A DNA stretch of 64,000 nt from Phycisphaerales bacterium PN19_bin_20 (GCA_021173225.1 JAJOLK010000001.1:212231-276230); one strand, 5' to 3'; counted from the first letter of the stretch, positions 28,462 to 39,917 are shown. Notes: generated by a model from the sequence alone, not told the origin. Numbers and translations are program-made.

Positions 28462-30438
28462 TCATGCCGATGCGCGCAGCGGCTCGGAGCGGTCCACGTG
28501 CAGCAGGCAACGCGGCGCGCTGGGTCCTTCGGCGGCGCGGGCTGCGCGGCGGACGCCGGCCTCAAGCTCAGTCAGTTCACGCGGCGAGCTGACGCGGGCG
28601 AAGACGCCGTCGAGCAGGACCAGGCGCAGGCCGAGGCGTGCGCCGGCGCTGGCGACGGGGGTCGGCGGCTCGGCGTTGGCTGCATGAGTGGCGGTGCCCG
28701 CGAGGAAGAGCTGCTCGGGCTTGCCGGTGGTGCTTTCGTTGGCAGGCTCCGCGGCGGTCAGGCGCTCAAAGCCTGCTGCGAGCGCCGGCCAGCGGGCCAA
28801 GATGATCTCGGCGGGCGCGGTGACCATGAAGCGGTCGTCGCCGATGTGGGCGACAAAGACCTTACTGAGCTCAGCGTGGTTGTCGCCAGCGGTCGGGTCG
28901 CCAGCGGTCGGATCGGCAGCGGGACCGGCGGTCGGAACGGCGGCCGGGTGGTGGGCGTCCAGCAGTGTTGCGCGGCTGAGCTCGGCGAGCTCTTGAATCA
29001 GTCGGTCGCCTGCGTCATACCCGCACGCGCCGTTAAAGTCGGCGAAGCCACGGACGTCGATGAACGCGGCTGAGAGGGGCGCGGCGAGCCCCGCGAACTT
29101 TGCTGGGCCGTCGACCGAGGGTTGGGCTGCGTTTTGGGCCTTTATGATGGCCTTGACGCGTTTCTCGCCGTCAACCTTGCTGGGCAGGCCGGTGAGGCCG
29201 GCGGGCAGGTCGGCGTCTATGCGGCCCTCGCGTGAGCACGCGCCCAGCAGTTTTTGAAGGGTGACGACCCCGACGATGCGGTCATGCTCAGCAACGAGCA
29301 CCGGGTCGGCGATTGATGCGCCCTCGCGGCTGGCGACGTGCTCCATCGCCTCGCTCAAGGTTGCGCTGGGCGGGAGCGTGCCAAGGTCGCTGGTGCAGAT
29401 GAACCCGACGGCCAGCTTGGCGTCGGTGCGGCGTGCGGCGCTGAGCACCGTCTCACGGCTGACCCAGCCGACCAAGCGCGTGCCGTCAAGCACGGCGGCG
29501 CCGACGTGCCCGGGTGAGCGCAGCACGCCCAGAGCGAGGTCGCGGATCGGCGTGGCGGCCTGAACCTTTTCGGGCGGCTCGCAGATGCGCGAGAGCTGCG
29601 TGCGGCGCGGGTCGATGAGCCGGGCCGACTCGGCCTGACTCCACGACTGGCGCATGGTGCGGCTTATCTGCGGGTCTACGAGCTGGTAGTCAAAGGCCGG
29701 GCGGCCTGTCAGATAGCCCTGCACGTAGCGGACGCCCAGGTTAATGAGCGTGAGCATCTCCTCGGTGCGTTCGACGCCCTCGCCGATGACGTTGACGCCT
29801 GCGAGGCGCGCGAAGTGAACGAGGAATCGGATGAGGTTCAGCTTGTAGCGGTCCTGGTCGATGCCGCTTACCAGCTCGCGGTCGAGCTTGAGCCAGTGCG
29901 GGCGCAGGGTCATGATGCGGTTGAGCCCGCTGGTGCCTGCGCCGACGTCATCGATGGCGATCTGGAAGCCCAGGGCGCGCAGTCGGGTGGCCTGGTGGGC
30001 GATGCGGGCCAGGTCGTCGGCCCCGCCACGCTCGGTGATCTCGAGCACGATGCGCGAGGGGGTCAGGCCCGGGACGGCCTTGACGTCGGCCTCGACGGTC
30101 TCGACGAAGCGCTCGTGGCAGAAGACTTCGGGCGTGCTGTTGACAAAGAGCAGGATCCCGTTAGGAAAGCCCTCAACGCACGCGAAGGCGGTGGCGCGGG
30201 TGACGGCCTCGACGGGCCAGAGCATGCGATATTTTTCGGCCATGTCAAAGAGCACGCCGGGGTCGGGCACGCCGCTGCCGGAGGTCGGGCGGGCCAGGGC
30301 TTCGAAGCCGGTGGTCTCGCCGCTCTGGCAGTTGACAATGGGCTGGAAGGCAGCGCGGACGAGGCGTGCAGAGACCAGGTGCTCGAGCACGCCCTTGTCG
30401 GGAAGAGGTTCGGCCAAGTTCTTGGGGCCGGTGTTCAT
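28462..30438 (-). CDS. EAL-CBS-degenerate GGDEF signalling protein
   Basis: 658 aa, no membrane segments. Residues about 20-260 are an EAL cyclic-di-GMP phosphodiesterase domain with apparently intact catalytic residues: EAL at 46-48, 'FVNSTPEVF', 'LEITERGG', 'IAIDDVGAGTSGL' (DDVG for DDFG), 'LKLDREL' and 'IGEGVERTEE'. Two CBS motifs follow ('HVGAAVLDGTRLVGWVSRE' and 'VLVAEHDRIVGVVTLQKLL'). The C-terminal domain has GGDEF shape ('AAFIDVRGFADFNGACGYD', 'HIGDDRFMV') but its signature is GDDRF, so it is probably non-cyclase. A PTAGD repeat lies near residue 520. ATG at 30438 preferred to a GTG at 30501. Confidence 0.85.
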   Translation of the reverse strand: MNTGPKNLAEPLPDKGVLEHLVSARLVRAAFQPIVNCQSGETTGFEALARPTSGSGVPDPGVLFDMAEKYRMLWPVEAVTRATAFACVEGFPNGILLFVNSTPEVFCHERFVETVEADVKAVPGLTPSRIVLEITERGGADDLARIAHQATRLRALGFQIAIDDVGAGTSGLNRIMTLRPHWLKLDRELVSGIDQDRYKLNLIRFLVHFARLAGVNVIGEGVERTEEMLTLINLGVRYVQGYLTGRPAFDYQLVDPQISRTMRQSWSQAESARLIDPRRTQLSRICEPPEKVQAATPIRDLALGVLRSPGHVGAAVLDGTRLVGWVSRETVLSAARRTDAKLAVGFICTSDLGTLPPSATLSEAMEHVASREGASIADPVLVAEHDRIVGVVTLQKLLGACSREGRIDADLPAGLTGLPSKVDGEKRVKAIIKAQNAAQPSVDGPAKFAGLAAPLSAAFIDVRGFADFNGACGYDAGDRLIQELAELSRATLLDAHHPAAVPTAGPAADPTAGDPTAGDNHAELSKVFVAHIGDDRFMVTAPAEIILARWPALAAGFERLTAAEPANESTTGKPEQLFLAGTATHAANAEPPTPVASAGARLGLRLVLLDGVFARVSSPRELTELEAGVRRAARAAEGPSAPRCLLHVDRSEPLRASA

Positions 30439-30626
30439 GGGTGTGGGCGCGTGCCCACGGTGAGCATCGACCCCGCGGCGCGGGGTGATCGCTGATTGCA
30501 CAGGATTGTGTTGAATCAGCGGGCGACCCGGGGGCTTGGTGGGGGCGTTGCGCGCGGAGCGCGGTTATTGGCCGTAGGTACACGGCGCGCTTGAACAAGT
30601 CGCGGTAACACCCATCGGCCTGCACG

Positions 30627-30660
30627 GCCAACCAGTGGCCCGGACGGCTTTGTCCGCGCG
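30627..30660. repeat. possible copy of an intergenic hairpin repeat
   Basis: A segment reading AACCAGTGGCCCGGAC, six bases, then GTCCG resembles the core of the two 62-bp direct repeats at 44328 and 45945 (AACCAGTGCCCGGAC...GTCCG). It can fold as CGGAC/GTCCG with a short loop. It lies just past the 3' end of nuoA. Similarity outside this core is poor. Confidence 0.35.
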
Positions 30661-30667
30661 GGTCGGG

Positions 30668-31066
30668 TTAGTCGAAGCGGAAAACGCCCTTCTTCATGCC
30701 GTAGATGTACGCGATGACGGTGGTGCCCACGAAGAAGAAGATGCGGCCGAGCCAGACGCCGCCGTCGGCGAGGGACCAGTCAAGGTTGCGGAAGGTGACG
30801 GCCCACGGGAAGAGGAAGATGATCTCGATATCAAAGAGCAGGAAGACCATGGCGATGAGGTAGAAGCGGATATTGAAGCGTTTGCGGGCGGTGCCGATGG
30901 GATTGACGCCGGACTCGTAGGTTGAGTCTTTGACGCTGCCGTGGCGTGAGGGCCCGAGGAACTTGGCGGCGGTGATATTGCCGATGGCGAACATGATCGC
31001 CGCGGAAAGGATGATCAGCAGCGGCAGATAGGCGCTGGTGCTTGAGGCAAGGATGATTGCGAGCAT
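30668..31066 (-). CDS. nuoA: NADH-quinone oxidoreductase subunit A
   Basis: 132 aa with three transmembrane helices (about residues 12-32, 68-90, 100-122). 'YESGVNPIGTARKRFNIRFY' and 'FLLFDIEIIFLFPWAV' are the subunit A hallmarks, including the quinone-site loop and the acidic residues of helix 2. It belongs to the complex I membrane arm. No other nuo gene is present on either side, which is unusual because nuoA normally opens the nuo operon. ATG at 31066 chosen; TTG at 31084 also in frame. Confidence 0.92.
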   Translation of the reverse strand: MLAIILASSTSAYLPLLIILSAAIMFAIGNITAAKFLGPSRHGSVKDSTYESGVNPIGTARKRFNIRFYLIAMVFLLFDIEIIFLFPWAVTFRNLDWSLADGGVWLGRIFFFVGTTVIAYIYGMKKGVFRFD

Positions 31067-31120
31067 GGGCTGTTCCGTCAGCAAGTGGGGCTCCGAGGTC
31101 GACCCGAGCCGCGTGGTGCC

Positions 31121-31183
31121 GGGCGGGCGTGGGCGTGGGGGCGGGGGCGGGGGGCGCGGGGGGCGTGGGGGCGTGGGGGCGTG
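31121..31183 (+). repeat. G-rich tract upstream of nuoA
   Basis: About nine runs of three to six G separated by one to three bases on the plus strand, made of a degenerate GGGGGCGT unit. It could form G-quadruplex structure. It is part of a 604-bp gap (31067-31670) in which I see no supportable gene; a long minus-strand frame there is low-complexity and not convincing. Confidence 0.5.
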
Positions 31184-31562
31184 GAAGGCAGGACGGGGGC
31201 AAGTGTACCCCGGGGCGCTGGCGGTTTCTGGGGTGTGTTCGGCAGCGCCGGCGGGTGGTGCGTGGGGTTGATCGGGGCACGGGGCGTTGCGACCAGGGCG
31301 CGTGCTGTCAGATTGGCAGGTGGCGGATGCACGAGGGCTGGGCGTGTCAGGCCGAGGGCGTCTAGGCGCGCGGGTGGTGGGCGGTGCGGACTGCGCAAAT
31401 CACTGTCGAATCGCGGGTTAGCTCGCGATAGACGGGCGGCTTGGCATCGGGCACGCCCGTTGCCATGGCGGAAGTACAGGGCCTCGGCGCAGTGTGCGGT
31501 CGGCGAGGTCTTGGGTTGACGGGTTGGTGCGCAGGGCGTTGGTTGCCAAGATGCCCGCCTGA

Positions 31563-33422
<1,860 letters not shown>

Positions 33423-33608
33423 GCCCGCCGCGGGACGGCGCCCCGGTCGTTGGCCGGGCTAGCTTGTTGTGCACGGCTGGCGCGCCCGAGGCGCCAGCAT
33501 GCCAGAGGTGGCAGGTTGGGGCCAGCACGCGGAGGTCGAGCGTCGAGGAATCTGGTCCGATGACCCGCAGCAGAGTTCATTGGTCGTTCGTCAGCGTGAG
33601 TAAGAACT

Positions 33609-34142
33609 ATGTCGATGTTTGATCACTCCATCAGGTTCCCGCTCGCTGCCGCGATGCTCGCGGCGATGGGTGGAGTCGCGGGCGGGCATCCGACGGGCGC
33701 GCGGGCGTCAGGCGAGGGTGATGAGACGCAGCACCGGTGCTTGAGCGTGGGCGAGGTGCCCGGGCCTGCGCTGACGAGCATCGAGGCCGCGCTCGCGGCG
33801 CATGAGAGCGGCGCGTCGGCGGACGCGTACCTCAGCTTCGAGTCCAGCGGCGAGACTGTTTATGTGGGTGAGACGATCATCCAAGGGCGTACGGCGGCGG
33901 TAGAGGTCAGGGCGAGCGGCGAGGTCCGCAGCGTTGAGCTGGAGATTTCGGAGCGCGAGCTGCCGGGGCAGGTCAAGCGGATGGTCGATGCTGAGACGGG
34001 CAGCTACCCACGCCGCGCGTACTGGAAGAAGCTGAGCAAGGGCGAGGTGAGCTACGTGGTCAACGCGCGGAGCACGGCTCGGGCCAAGCGGCTAGAGCTT
34101 GACCAGCGGGGGCGCGTGCTCAAGAGTGAGCTTCTGGACTGA
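33609..34142 (+). CDS. small secreted protein of unknown function
   Basis: 177 aa. The N-terminal 33 residues (hydrophobic 'FPLAAAMLAAMGGVAGG') look like a signal peptide. The mature part has a beta-rich repeat-like look ('YVGETIIQGRTAAVEVRASG', 'VSYVVNARSTARAKRLELDQ') reminiscent of PepSY-type domains, but I cannot place it in a family. Inserted between groEL1 and groES on the same strand. Confidence 0.65.
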   Translation: MSMFDHSIRFPLAAAMLAAMGGVAGGHPTGARASGEGDETQHRCLSVGEVPGPALTSIEAALAAHESGASADAYLSFESSGETVYVGETIIQGRTAAVEVRASGEVRSVELEISERELPGQVKRMVDAETGSYPRRAYWKKLSKGEVSYVVNARSTARAKRLELDQRGRVLKSELLD

Positions 34143-34402
34143 GGCCTGCGGGTTTGGCCCAGGTGTTGGCCTGCGGTGATTGGCCTGCGGTGATTGGGCC
34201 AAGTGGCTGTGATCGCGAGGGTTGATAGAAAACTGTGTTGCAGAGCTTTGGTTGTAAGTGTTGATGATGATATGGAGCCTCTAAAAAACCCCAGGAACGA
34301 CCTTGTGGACAGCAGGGACTTCGGGCGGTTCGGCCCACGCAGAGCGTGGGGGCACCCGCTGTCAGTCGGGTATGAACGAGTAAGCTGAACCTTTGGTTGC
34401 TG

Positions 34403-34507
34403 ATGGGTTCGTTGGTGGCAGTTGGGATGGTGCTGGTGTCGGTGCTGCCGACGGTGGTTGAATTGATGATGAACCGTCGGGCGGCGCGGGTCGCGGGCGG
34501 CGTGTGA
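34403..34507 (+). CDS. candidate 34-aa single-span membrane peptide
   Basis: An ATG frame encodes a hydrophobic stretch (about residues 3-21, ending 'VLPTVVELMMNRRAARV') with a basic C-terminus, the profile of a small bitopic membrane protein. There is no clear Shine-Dalgarno. It lies in the 425-bp gap (34143-34567) between the secreted protein and groES; the rest of that gap shows only a 15-bp direct repeat near 34165-34195. Confidence 0.25.
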   Translation: MGSLVAVGMVLVSVLPTVVELMMNRRAARVAGGV

Positions 34508-34567
34508 GCATGGCCCTGTTGGGCGCGTGCGGTCTGGTGTTGTTGAGCTGAGCTAAGGAGAACGAAG

Positions 34568-34855
34568 ATGTCTGTCAAGCCCCTTGAGGATCGTCTGCTG
34601 GTTGAGCCGATCGAGAACGAGACCAAGACCGCCAGCGGGATATTTCTGCCCGAGAGCGCTAAGGAGAAGCCCGTGCGTGGCAAGGTGGTGGCAACTGGCC
34701 CCGGTCGTCGGCTTGAGAACGGGAAGCTGGCGGAGATGAGCGTCAAGGTTGGCGCGACGGTGATCTACGGGAAGTACGCGGGCAGCGAGGTTGAGATCAA
34801 GGGCAAGAAGCTTTTGATCATCAAGGAGAGCGAGCTGCTGGGCGTGATTGGTTGA
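34568..34855 (+). CDS. groES: co-chaperonin GroES
   Basis: 95 aa. '[26 protein letters not shown]' region includes the mobile loop, and '[20 protein letters not shown]' and the C-terminal '[13 protein letters not shown]' are standard. AAGGAG at 34555-34560 gives a strong ribosome site. It caps GroEL; the nearest GroEL downstream (195 bp away) is the paralogue without a GGM tail. Confidence 0.96.
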   Translation: MSVKPLEDRLLVEPIENETKTASGIFLPESAKEKPVRGKVVATGPGRRLENGKLAEMSVKVGATVIYGKYAGSEVEIKGKKLLIIKESELLGVIG

Positions 34856-35050
34856 AGTGTCTTTGTCGGCGCGGCCGCGCGGCCCCGTTTGGGTTGCCTG
34901 GTCGCGCCGGTGCTGAGTGAGTGTTGAGCGGTTTTGAATGAGTGTTTGGTATTTGGCCGGCTCTGTGGCCTTCTGTGACGATTCGCGACGGGTCCGGCGT
35001 CGATGCCGCCCGCGCACTGGCCTTTGACTCTTTGCCCTATTGGAGTTCCC

Positions 35051-36664
35051 ATGTCCACCAAGCAGATCATGTTCGACGATGCCGCCCTGCTCGAGATGAA
35101 GAAGGGCGTGGTGCGTCTGGCGCGTGCGGTGAAGGTGACGATGGGCCCTAGCGCCCGGCACGTGGCGATCCAGAAGAGCTACGGCGCGCCGACGCTAAGC
35201 AACGACGGGGTGAGCGTGGCGCGCGAAATCACGCTGGCTGAGCCCTTCGAGAGCATGGGCGCCAAGATGGTCGCGGAGGTCAGCAAGAAGACCAACGACC
35301 AGGCTGGCGACGGGACGACTGCGGCGACGGTGCTGGCCGAGGCGATCTACCTCGAGGGCCTGCGTTATGTGGCCAGCGGCGCGAACCCGGTGCTGCTGCA
35401 GCGCGGGATCAACGCGGCGGCGGAGGTCGCGGCCAAGGCGATCGAGGCGATGGCGACCCCGTGCAAGGGCAAGGCCGACTACCTGAAGGTCGCGACCGTC
35501 TCGGCGAGCCACGACGCGCAGATCGGCGAGCTGATCGCCGAAGCGATCGGCAAGGTCGGGCCCGAGGGCGTGGTAGAGGTTGAGGAGGGCAAGGGCGCGA
35601 CGACGACGCTTGAGTACACCGAGGGCATGGCCTTCGACAAGGGCTACATCAGCCCCTACTTCATGACCAACCCCAAGACCGCCGAGTGCGTGCTCGAGGA
35701 TGCGTACGTGCTGCTGTACGAGAAGAAGGTCGCAAACCTGGCGGACTTCCTGCCGTTCTTGAACAAGGTCGCCGTCAGCGGCAAGCCGCTGGTGATTGTG
35801 GCCGAGGACGTTGAGAGCGAGGCGCTCGCGGCCTTGGTGGTCAACCGTCTGCGCGGCGTGCTGAAGGTCTGCGCGGTCAAGGCGCCGGGCTTTGGCGATC
35901 GTCGCAAGGCGATGATGGGCGACATCGCGGTGCTGACCGGCGGCACGTTCGTCAGCGAGGACTTGGGCCGCAGCATCGAGAGCGTCGAGCTGTCGGAGCT
36001 GGGGCGCGCCAAGAAGATCGTGGTCAACAAGGACGAGACGACGATCATCGAGGGCGCGGGCAAGAAGAAGGACATCGAGGCGCGCGTTGCGCAGATCCAG
36101 GCCCAGCACGACCGCAGCACGAGCGACTACGACAAGGAGAAGCTCAAGGAGCGCCTGGCGAAGCTGACCGGCGGGGTTGCGGTGGTCAACGTCGGCGGCG
36201 CGACCGAGGTGGCGATGAAGGAGAAGAAGGACGCCGTGGACGACGCGCTGAACGCGACGCGGCACGCGGCCAAGAGCGGGTATGTGCCCGGCGGCGGCGT
36301 GGCGCTGATCCGCACGCAACCGGCGATCGAGAAGGCGATGAAGCAGGCCGAGGGCGATGAGAAGCTGGGCTTCGCGATCGTTCACGCGGCGGTCGAGAGC
36401 TGCGCACGGCAGATCGCGATCAACGCCGGGGCCGACGGTGACATGGTGGTCTCGAAGATCAAGGAGGCCTCTGGCGCGGTGGGCTTCAACGCGATGAAGC
36501 ACACGTACGAGGACCTGGTCAAGGCCGGGATCATCGACGCGGCGCTGGTGCCCAAGACGGCGCTGGTCAACGCGGCGAGTGTCGCGGGGCTGATGCTGAC
36601 GACCAAGGTGCTGGTGACTGAGCTGAAGGAAAACGCGAAGGCCCAGCCCGGCGCGACGAACTGA
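35051..36664 (+). CDS. groEL: chaperonin GroEL, paralogue 2 (no GGM tail)
   Basis: 537 aa. Motifs '[20 protein letters not shown]' (glycine pattern altered from GPRGRNV) and '[13 protein letters not shown]' mark the ATP site; '[20 protein letters not shown]', '[19 protein letters not shown]' and '[13 protein letters not shown]' follow. The C-terminus ends '[13 protein letters not shown]', with no Gly-Gly-Met tail. It differs clearly from paralogue 1 along its length, so this is an old duplication with probable client specialisation. ATG at 35051 chosen. Confidence 0.95.
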   Translation: MSTKQIMFDDAALLEMKKGVVRLARAVKVTMGPSARHVAIQKSYGAPTLSNDGVSVAREITLAEPFESMGAKMVAEVSKKTNDQAGDGTTAATVLAEAIYLEGLRYVASGANPVLLQRGINAAAEVAAKAIEAMATPCKGKADYLKVATVSASHDAQIGELIAEAIGKVGPEGVVEVEEGKGATTTLEYTEGMAFDKGYISPYFMTNPKTAECVLEDAYVLLYEKKVANLADFLPFLNKVAVSGKPLVIVAEDVESEALAALVVNRLRGVLKVCAVKAPGFGDRRKAMMGDIAVLTGGTFVSEDLGRSIESVELSELGRAKKIVVNKDETTIIEGAGKKKDIEARVAQIQAQHDRSTSDYDKEKLKERLAKLTGGVAVVNVGGATEVAMKEKKDAVDDALNATRHAAKSGYVPGGGVALIRTQPAIEKAMKQAEGDEKLGFAIVHAAVESCARQIAINAGADGDMVVSKIKEASGAVGFNAMKHTYEDLVKAGIIDAALVPKTALVNAASVAGLMLTTKVLVTELKENAKAQPGATN

Positions 36665-36770
36665 GACTCTCCGCCCGGCCCGCGCCGAGAGGCGCGTGCG
36701 GGCATTGCCACCGACCTGGCGCGTCTGGGGCCCGTGCCGCAACCCGACCGGGCGCCATTGATGGACGCAC

Positions 36771-37934
36771 ATGCCCGCCGCCAAACGCGACTACTACGAG
36801 GTTCTGGGTGTGGCCAAGGGCGCCGACGGCGACGAGGTCAAGCGCGCCTATCGCCGCCTGGCGATGAAGTATCACCCCGACCGCAACCAGGGTGACGCGG
36901 AGGCGGAGGCGAAGTTCAAGGAGGCCGCCGAGGCGTACGAGGTGCTGTCTGACAAGGACAAGCGTGCGCGGTACAACCAGCTCGGGCACGACGGGGTCAA
37001 GGGCCCCGGGGCCGCGGCGCACGACTTCAGCCGGATGAACGCCGACGACATCTTCTCGATGTTCAACGACATTTTCGGTGCCGGCGCGGGCGGCGGTGGG
37101 GGGGCGCGCGGCGGCGGTCGGTCACGGGGGCCAGCGCGTGGCTATGACCTTGAGACCGACGCGAGCATGACGCTGGAAGAAGCGTTCAGCGGCGTCGAGC
37201 GTGACGTGCAGTTTGATCGCCTGGACGTGTGCGACAAGTGCACCGGCAGCGGGGCCAAGCCCGGCAGCAAGCCGCAGCAGTGCGCGACATGCCGGGGCGC
37301 GGGTCGGGTGGTGCAGACGGGCCTTGGCGGGATGTTCAGGATGGAGACGCCCTGCCCGAGTTGCGGCGGGCGCGGGCAGGTGATCAAGGACTTCTGTGAC
37401 GCGTGCCGTGGCAAGGGCCGTGTGCCCAAGAGCCGCGTGCTTAGCGTGCGGATACCCGCGGGCATCAGCGACGGGCAGGCGGTGCGTGTGCGGGGCGAGG
37501 GCGAGCCGCCGGGGATGGCGGAGTCTCCTGACGGGACGGGCCAGCGCGGCGACCTGCACGTGGTTGTGCGGGTCAAGCCGCACGGGCTTTTTCAGCGTGA
37601 CAGCGACCACCTGGTGCTTGAGATGCCCATCAGCTTTACCAGGGCCGCGCTGGGAGCGGAGGTTGAAGTCCCGACCATCGACGGCAAGCGTGCGACGCTG
37701 AAGATCCCGAAGGCCACGCAGTTTGGGGCGGTTTTCCGCCTTGCTGGTCAGGGCATGCCCAGCCTGCGCACGGGCGAGCGCGGCGACATGCTGGTGGTAG
37801 TCAAGATCGAGATTCCCAAGCGGCTCAGCGCGGCGCAAGAGAAGATGCTGCGTGACTTTGCCGCCAGCGAGAACGAGACGGTCATGCCAGAGAGCCAGGG
37901 CTTTTGGAAGAAGATCAAGGACGCGCTGAGCTGA
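36771..37934 (+). CDS. dnaJ: chaperone DnaJ, type I
   Basis: 387 aa. J domain with HPD ('[10 protein letters not shown]', about residues 33-42), Gly-rich linker (about 100-125), four zinc motifs ([32 protein letters not shown], about 153-220) and the two C-terminal substrate-binding domains ('[17 protein letters not shown]', '[17 protein letters not shown]'). It stimulates DnaK ATPase. dnaK is not in the window; grpE follows at 62 bp. Confidence 0.95.
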   Translation: MPAAKRDYYEVLGVAKGADGDEVKRAYRRLAMKYHPDRNQGDAEAEAKFKEAAEAYEVLSDKDKRARYNQLGHDGVKGPGAAAHDFSRMNADDIFSMFNDIFGAGAGGGGGARGGGRSRGPARGYDLETDASMTLEEAFSGVERDVQFDRLDVCDKCTGSGAKPGSKPQQCATCRGAGRVVQTGLGGMFRMETPCPSCGGRGQVIKDFCDACRGKGRVPKSRVLSVRIPAGISDGQAVRVRGEGEPPGMAESPDGTGQRGDLHVVVRVKPHGLFQRDSDHLVLEMPISFTRAALGAEVEVPTIDGKRATLKIPKATQFGAVFRLAGQGMPSLRTGERGDMLVVVKIEIPKRLSAAQEKMLRDFAASENETVMPESQGFWKKIKDALS

Positions 37935-37995
37935 CGGATCAGCCCGCGACGCCGCCAGTTTCATTCGCCAGGTTTGATGAACGGCAACAGGTTCA

Positions 37996-38760
37996 ATGAC
38001 TGAAGATCGAAGCACCGCCATGTTCAACCCGTTCAAGAAGGACAAGCCCGACGCGCCCGCGGGCGACACGCCCCCTGAGCGGGCCGAGGCGCAGCACACC
38101 TCGGATGGTGGCGAGCCGCTGGGCGCGGGGCCATCGAACGCCGACCGTGCCGCCAGTGAGCTTGACGCGCTGCGGGAGCAAGTTGCGGCGATGACCGAGC
38201 AACTCGCGGTGGCCAAGGACGAGCGGGCCCGCGCGCTGGCGGACTACGCCAACTTTCAGCGGCGCAGCGCGCTCAATGAGCGTGACGCACGGGAGATGGG
38301 CGTGCGTGGCGTGCTGGGCAGCGTGATGCCGGTGATCGACCACTTTGATATGGCGCTCAGCCAGGCGGCGATGGGCCAGGCAGCGCCGAGCCAACCAAGT
38401 CAGGGCCATGCGGCCGCGACGCAGCAAGAGGCGGCGTCGGGTGGGATTCTGCAGGGCGTGGCGATGATCCGCGATGAGCTGGTGCGTGCCATGGCCTTGC
38501 ACGGCGCGGTGGCTATCAAGCCCGCCAAAGGCGATGCGTTTGACCCGCAGCGGCACAAGGCGATTGCGCACGTGCCGGCGCCGGGCGTGCTGGCGGGCGC
38601 GGTGGTCACGCTGACGCGCGCGGGGTTTATGATCGGTGAGCGAGTGGTGCGTCCGGCGGAGGTGGTCATCGCGGCCGAGGTTGCCGGGCCTGTCTCCGCA
38701 GTCGAGCCCGGCGCGAGTGGTTCGACTGGCGCGAGCGATTCGACGCAAGGACAGGAGTAG
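37996..38760 (+). CDS. grpE: nucleotide exchange factor GrpE
   Basis: 254 aa. Coiled-coil segment 'ELDALREQVAAMTEQLAVAK' leads to 'DERARALADYANFQRRS', then 'VMPVIDHFDMALSQA' and the C-terminal beta domain 'FDPQRHKAIAHVPAPG' with 'GFMIGERVVRPAEVVIA'. Ala/Gln/Ser-rich insertions (about residues 120-150) and a Ser/Gly tail lengthen it beyond the usual 180-210 aa. GrpE releases ADP from DnaK. Followed by the fmdB-like gene after 3 bp. Confidence 0.93.
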   Translation: MTEDRSTAMFNPFKKDKPDAPAGDTPPERAEAQHTSDGGEPLGAGPSNADRAASELDALREQVAAMTEQLAVAKDERARALADYANFQRRSALNERDAREMGVRGVLGSVMPVIDHFDMALSQAAMGQAAPSQPSQGHAAATQQEAASGGILQGVAMIRDELVRAMALHGAVAIKPAKGDAFDPQRHKAIAHVPAPGVLAGAVVTLTRAGFMIGERVVRPAEVVIAAEVAGPVSAVEPGASGSTGASDSTQGQE

Positions 38761-38763
38761 CGC

Positions 38764-39306
38764 GTGCCCACGTACGACTATCGCTGCAACGCCTGCGGGC
38801 ATACTTGGGAGCTGTTCCAGAGCATGTCGGCAAAGCCGGTGAAGGCCTGCCCTTCGTGCGGGAAGAAGCAGGCCGAGCGGCTGATTGGGATGGGCGCGGC
38901 GATCGTGTTCAAGGGCTCGGGCTTCTACCAGACCGACTACCGCAGTGAGGGCTACAAGAAGGCCGCTGAGGCCGACAGCCAGGTAGCGAAGGGCGGCACG
39001 CCAATCGAGGCGGCCAAGCCCGCGAGCCCGGCTGCTGGCGCAGGCGGCGAGGCCGGTGCCTCCACCGCCGGCACAGCAGCGGCGAAGACCAGTGGCACCA
39101 CTACTAGCAACCCATCTGCCGCGCCTGCGACAGATTCGGGACCCAAGCCAGCCGCGGCGAATAGCAAGTCCACCGGCTCACAAAGCGGCTCACAAAGCGG
39201 CTCACAGAGCGGCGCACAGAGCGGACCACAAAGCGGCTCGTCGAGCGGCGCGCGGGGGCGTTCGGGCGGGGCCTCTCGCGGCACGAGCAAGGGGCGTTCG
39301 AAGTGA
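38764..39306 (+). CDS. FmdB-type zinc-ribbon protein
   Basis: 180 aa. The first 45 residues are the FmdB ribbon: 'PTYDYRCNACGHTWE' and 'ACPSCGKKQAERLIG' with two Cys pairs for zinc, then 'FKGSGFYQTDYRS'. The rest is low-complexity Ala/Ser/Gly, including a four-residue SGSQ/SGAQ repeat from a 12-bp DNA repeat at about 39171-39246. GTG start 3 bp after grpE stop and GTGA overlap with acpS show a tight operon. Function of FmdB ribbons is unclear. Confidence 0.85.
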   Translation: MPTYDYRCNACGHTWELFQSMSAKPVKACPSCGKKQAERLIGMGAAIVFKGSGFYQTDYRSEGYKKAAEADSQVAKGGTPIEAAKPASPAAGAGGEAGASTAGTAAAKTSGTTTSNPSAAPATDSGPKPAAANSKSTGSQSGSQSGSQSGAQSGPQSGSSSGARGRSGGASRGTSKGRSK

Positions 39307-39710
39307 CCGGGCACGCCGGCGCCGCCGGGCTGGCGATTATCTCGCATGGAATCGACATCGTTGAGGTCGCGCGCGTGGAGCGTTTGATCCGCGCGCACCC
39401 CGAGCGGTTTATTGAACGGGTCTTCACGCCGCGAGAGCTCGCGGATGTCGGCACCGACGCACGGCGTGCGACGCGTTTGGCGGCGCGGTTTGCGGCGAAG
39501 GAGGCCGCGATGAAGGCGCTGGGCACGGGCCTCGCTGAGGGCGTGTCATGGCACGAGGTAGCGACGCACCTGCACGCCACGGGTCGGCCTGAGCTGGTCG
39601 TGACCGGTCGGGCGCTGGAGATCGGCGCGGGCATGGGCGTGCGGGCCTGGCACGTCTCGCTCTCGCACACGCGGAGCACGGCGATCGCCAGCGTGTTGGC
39701 GGTGGGGTGA
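39303..39710 (+). CDS. acpS: holo-[acyl-carrier-protein] synthase
   Basis: 135 aa. 'GIDIVEVARVERL' carries the Mg-binding Asp, 'FTPRELADV' and 'RFAAKEAAMKALGTGL' the second metal Glu and Lys, and 'WHVSLSHTRSTAIASVLA' the C-terminal block. The enzyme moves phosphopantetheine from CoA to ACP. GTG start overlaps the previous stop by 4 bp. Confidence 0.93.
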   Translation: MTGHAGAAGLAIISHGIDIVEVARVERLIRAHPERFIERVFTPRELADVGTDARRATRLAARFAAKEAAMKALGTGLAEGVSWHEVATHLHATGRPELVVTGRALEIGAGMGVRAWHVSLSHTRSTAIASVLAVG

Positions 39711-39882
39711 TGTGAGGAGGCCGTGAACCTCTGCCCCGGTTGAGCGCCGCGGCCTTCTTGTACGGCTGGTCGCTCGAACTTGTGCTCGCGGAGCGAACCA
39801 AAGGCAAGATAAACAATTTACGCGGGGCGTGGGGTCTCCAGACGTACGACATAAGCGTCGAGCGAACTGCGTCAAGAAACAA

Positions 39883-39917
39883 CAAGGCCCGAGCGTGAGC
39901 CCGGGCCTTGTAGAGTC
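39883..39917 (-). terminator. Rho-independent terminator of the PEP-CTERM gene
   Basis: CAAGGCCCG (39883-39891) pairs perfectly with CGGGCCTTG (39902-39910) across a 10-nt loop. Read on the minus strand the stem is followed by TTGTTTCTT. It lies about 85 bp past the stop of the gene at 39996-41063. Confidence 0.65.

Noticed and set aside
35195..36784. 529-codon open frame on the minus strand opposite groEL2.
   Set aside because: Same shadow effect; groEL2 motifs are unmistakable on the plus strand.
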